From RGIG250 sp964540025 (lineage in GTDB: Bacteria; Bacillota; Negativicutes; Selenomonadales; Selenomonadaceae), in contig CAZIKQ010000077.1 in assembly GCA_964540025.1 (NCBI GenBank), positions 1 through 5,987 on the forward strand: 5,987 bases of DNA, given 5' to 3'. Positions 5,738 through 5,987 of the stretch are shown here, one piece after another. Made by a program: the position numbers and the translations under genes. How positions within the stretch are numbered: the stretch's first letter is position 1; every line of letters starts with the position of its first letter. Below the pieces are notes generated by a model. It made no database searches. It was not told where the DNA came from and was given only the letters and a program-made list of their open reading frames with translations.

Positions 5738-5987
5738 ATGAGAGTATTGATGTTGTGTAATACGAGGTACCAAATTCTAAATGCGATTAATGCAAAAATG
5801 ACTTTGTTTGTTGATGATTGCGTGGATTTTATCTGTATAAGTGAAGCTGAAGATATCAATCGCTTAACAGAACGAAAAAGGGAACTCCATATTTTTAATA
5901 AGGTATTGAGAGTAAAGCAGAAAAAGGTGAATGTTCATGCGTATCTGAAAAATATTGTGTCAGGGAAAAAGAATGTTTCTGGTCTGT
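5738..5987 (+). CDS. N-terminal part of an unidentified protein, possible sialyl/polysialyltransferase-like
   Basis: An open frame begins at ATG 5738 and runs off the window after 83 complete codons, so the protein is incomplete. GGGGA (5723-5727) lies 10 nt upstream. The visible start, MRVLMLCNTRYQILNAINAK (1-20), recalls the opening strand and Q-L-x-N-x-x helix of the GT52/polysialyltransferase-like families (for example x-x-C-T-P-x-Q-x-L-N), which act on capsule or LPS. That is a weak resemblance from memory. The next residues, FVDDCVDFICISEAEDINRL, would be the second strand. The following part is rich in Lys and Asn. Base use looks visibly more AT-rich than the upstream genes, which could mean recent acquisition. 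The gene lies 35 nt after the GT-B gene, in the same direction, and probably belongs to the same operon. Function not established. Confidence 0.6.
   Translation, partial: MRVLMLCNTRYQILNAINAKMTLFVDDCVDFICISEAEDINRLTERKRELHIFNKVLRVKQKKVNVHAYLKNIVSGKKNVSGL

Overview
The window reads as chromosomal DNA of an outer-membrane-bearing Firmicute (Negativicutes, Selenomonas/Sporomusa-like). This is an inference from the gene mix: a heptosyltransferase-type GT9 and a WaaE-type GT2, both typical of lipopolysaccharide core synthesis, sit beside a stand-alone AICAR transformylase of the type found in Firmicutes, and the genes have strong AGGAGG-like ribosome binding sites. No species assignment is possible from the sequence alone.

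Left part (1-800). Positions 1-50 hold two perfect short hairpins resembling the end of an IS200/IS605-family element whose body would lie left of the window. A 65-base imperfect palindrome of unknown role follows (83-147). rpsT (ribosomal protein S20) is on the minus strand, with its own promoter and a near-perfect Shine-Dalgarno. Between rpsT and the next gene is a divergent promoter region. It includes a leader of about 115 nt with nested and mutually exclusive pairings, possibly a regulatory RNA.

Middle (798-2013). A 390-aa stand-alone AICAR transformylase gene carries the penultimate step of de novo purine synthesis. It lacks the IMP cyclohydrolase domain and closely resembles the C-terminal half of the animal enzyme ATIC. 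It ends at a strong bidirectional terminator shared with the convergent glycosyltransferase gene.

Right part (2027-5987). This is a surface-glycan locus. A GT9 heptosyltransferase-like gene (minus) is divergent from a plus-strand run of glycosyltransferases: a WaaE-like GT2, a truncated GT4 remnant, a complete GT-B glycosyltransferase, and the start of a further gene that leaves the window and may be a sialyl/polysialyltransferase-like enzyme. The plausible joint role is adding sugars to LPS core or a related surface polysaccharide. The truncated GT4 and the more AT-rich last gene suggest that the locus is being reshuffled, as such loci often are.

The best candidates for something undescribed are the leader RNA of the AICAR transformylase gene and the structured palindrome at 83-147. 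No defence system, CRISPR array, tRNA or rRNA was seen.
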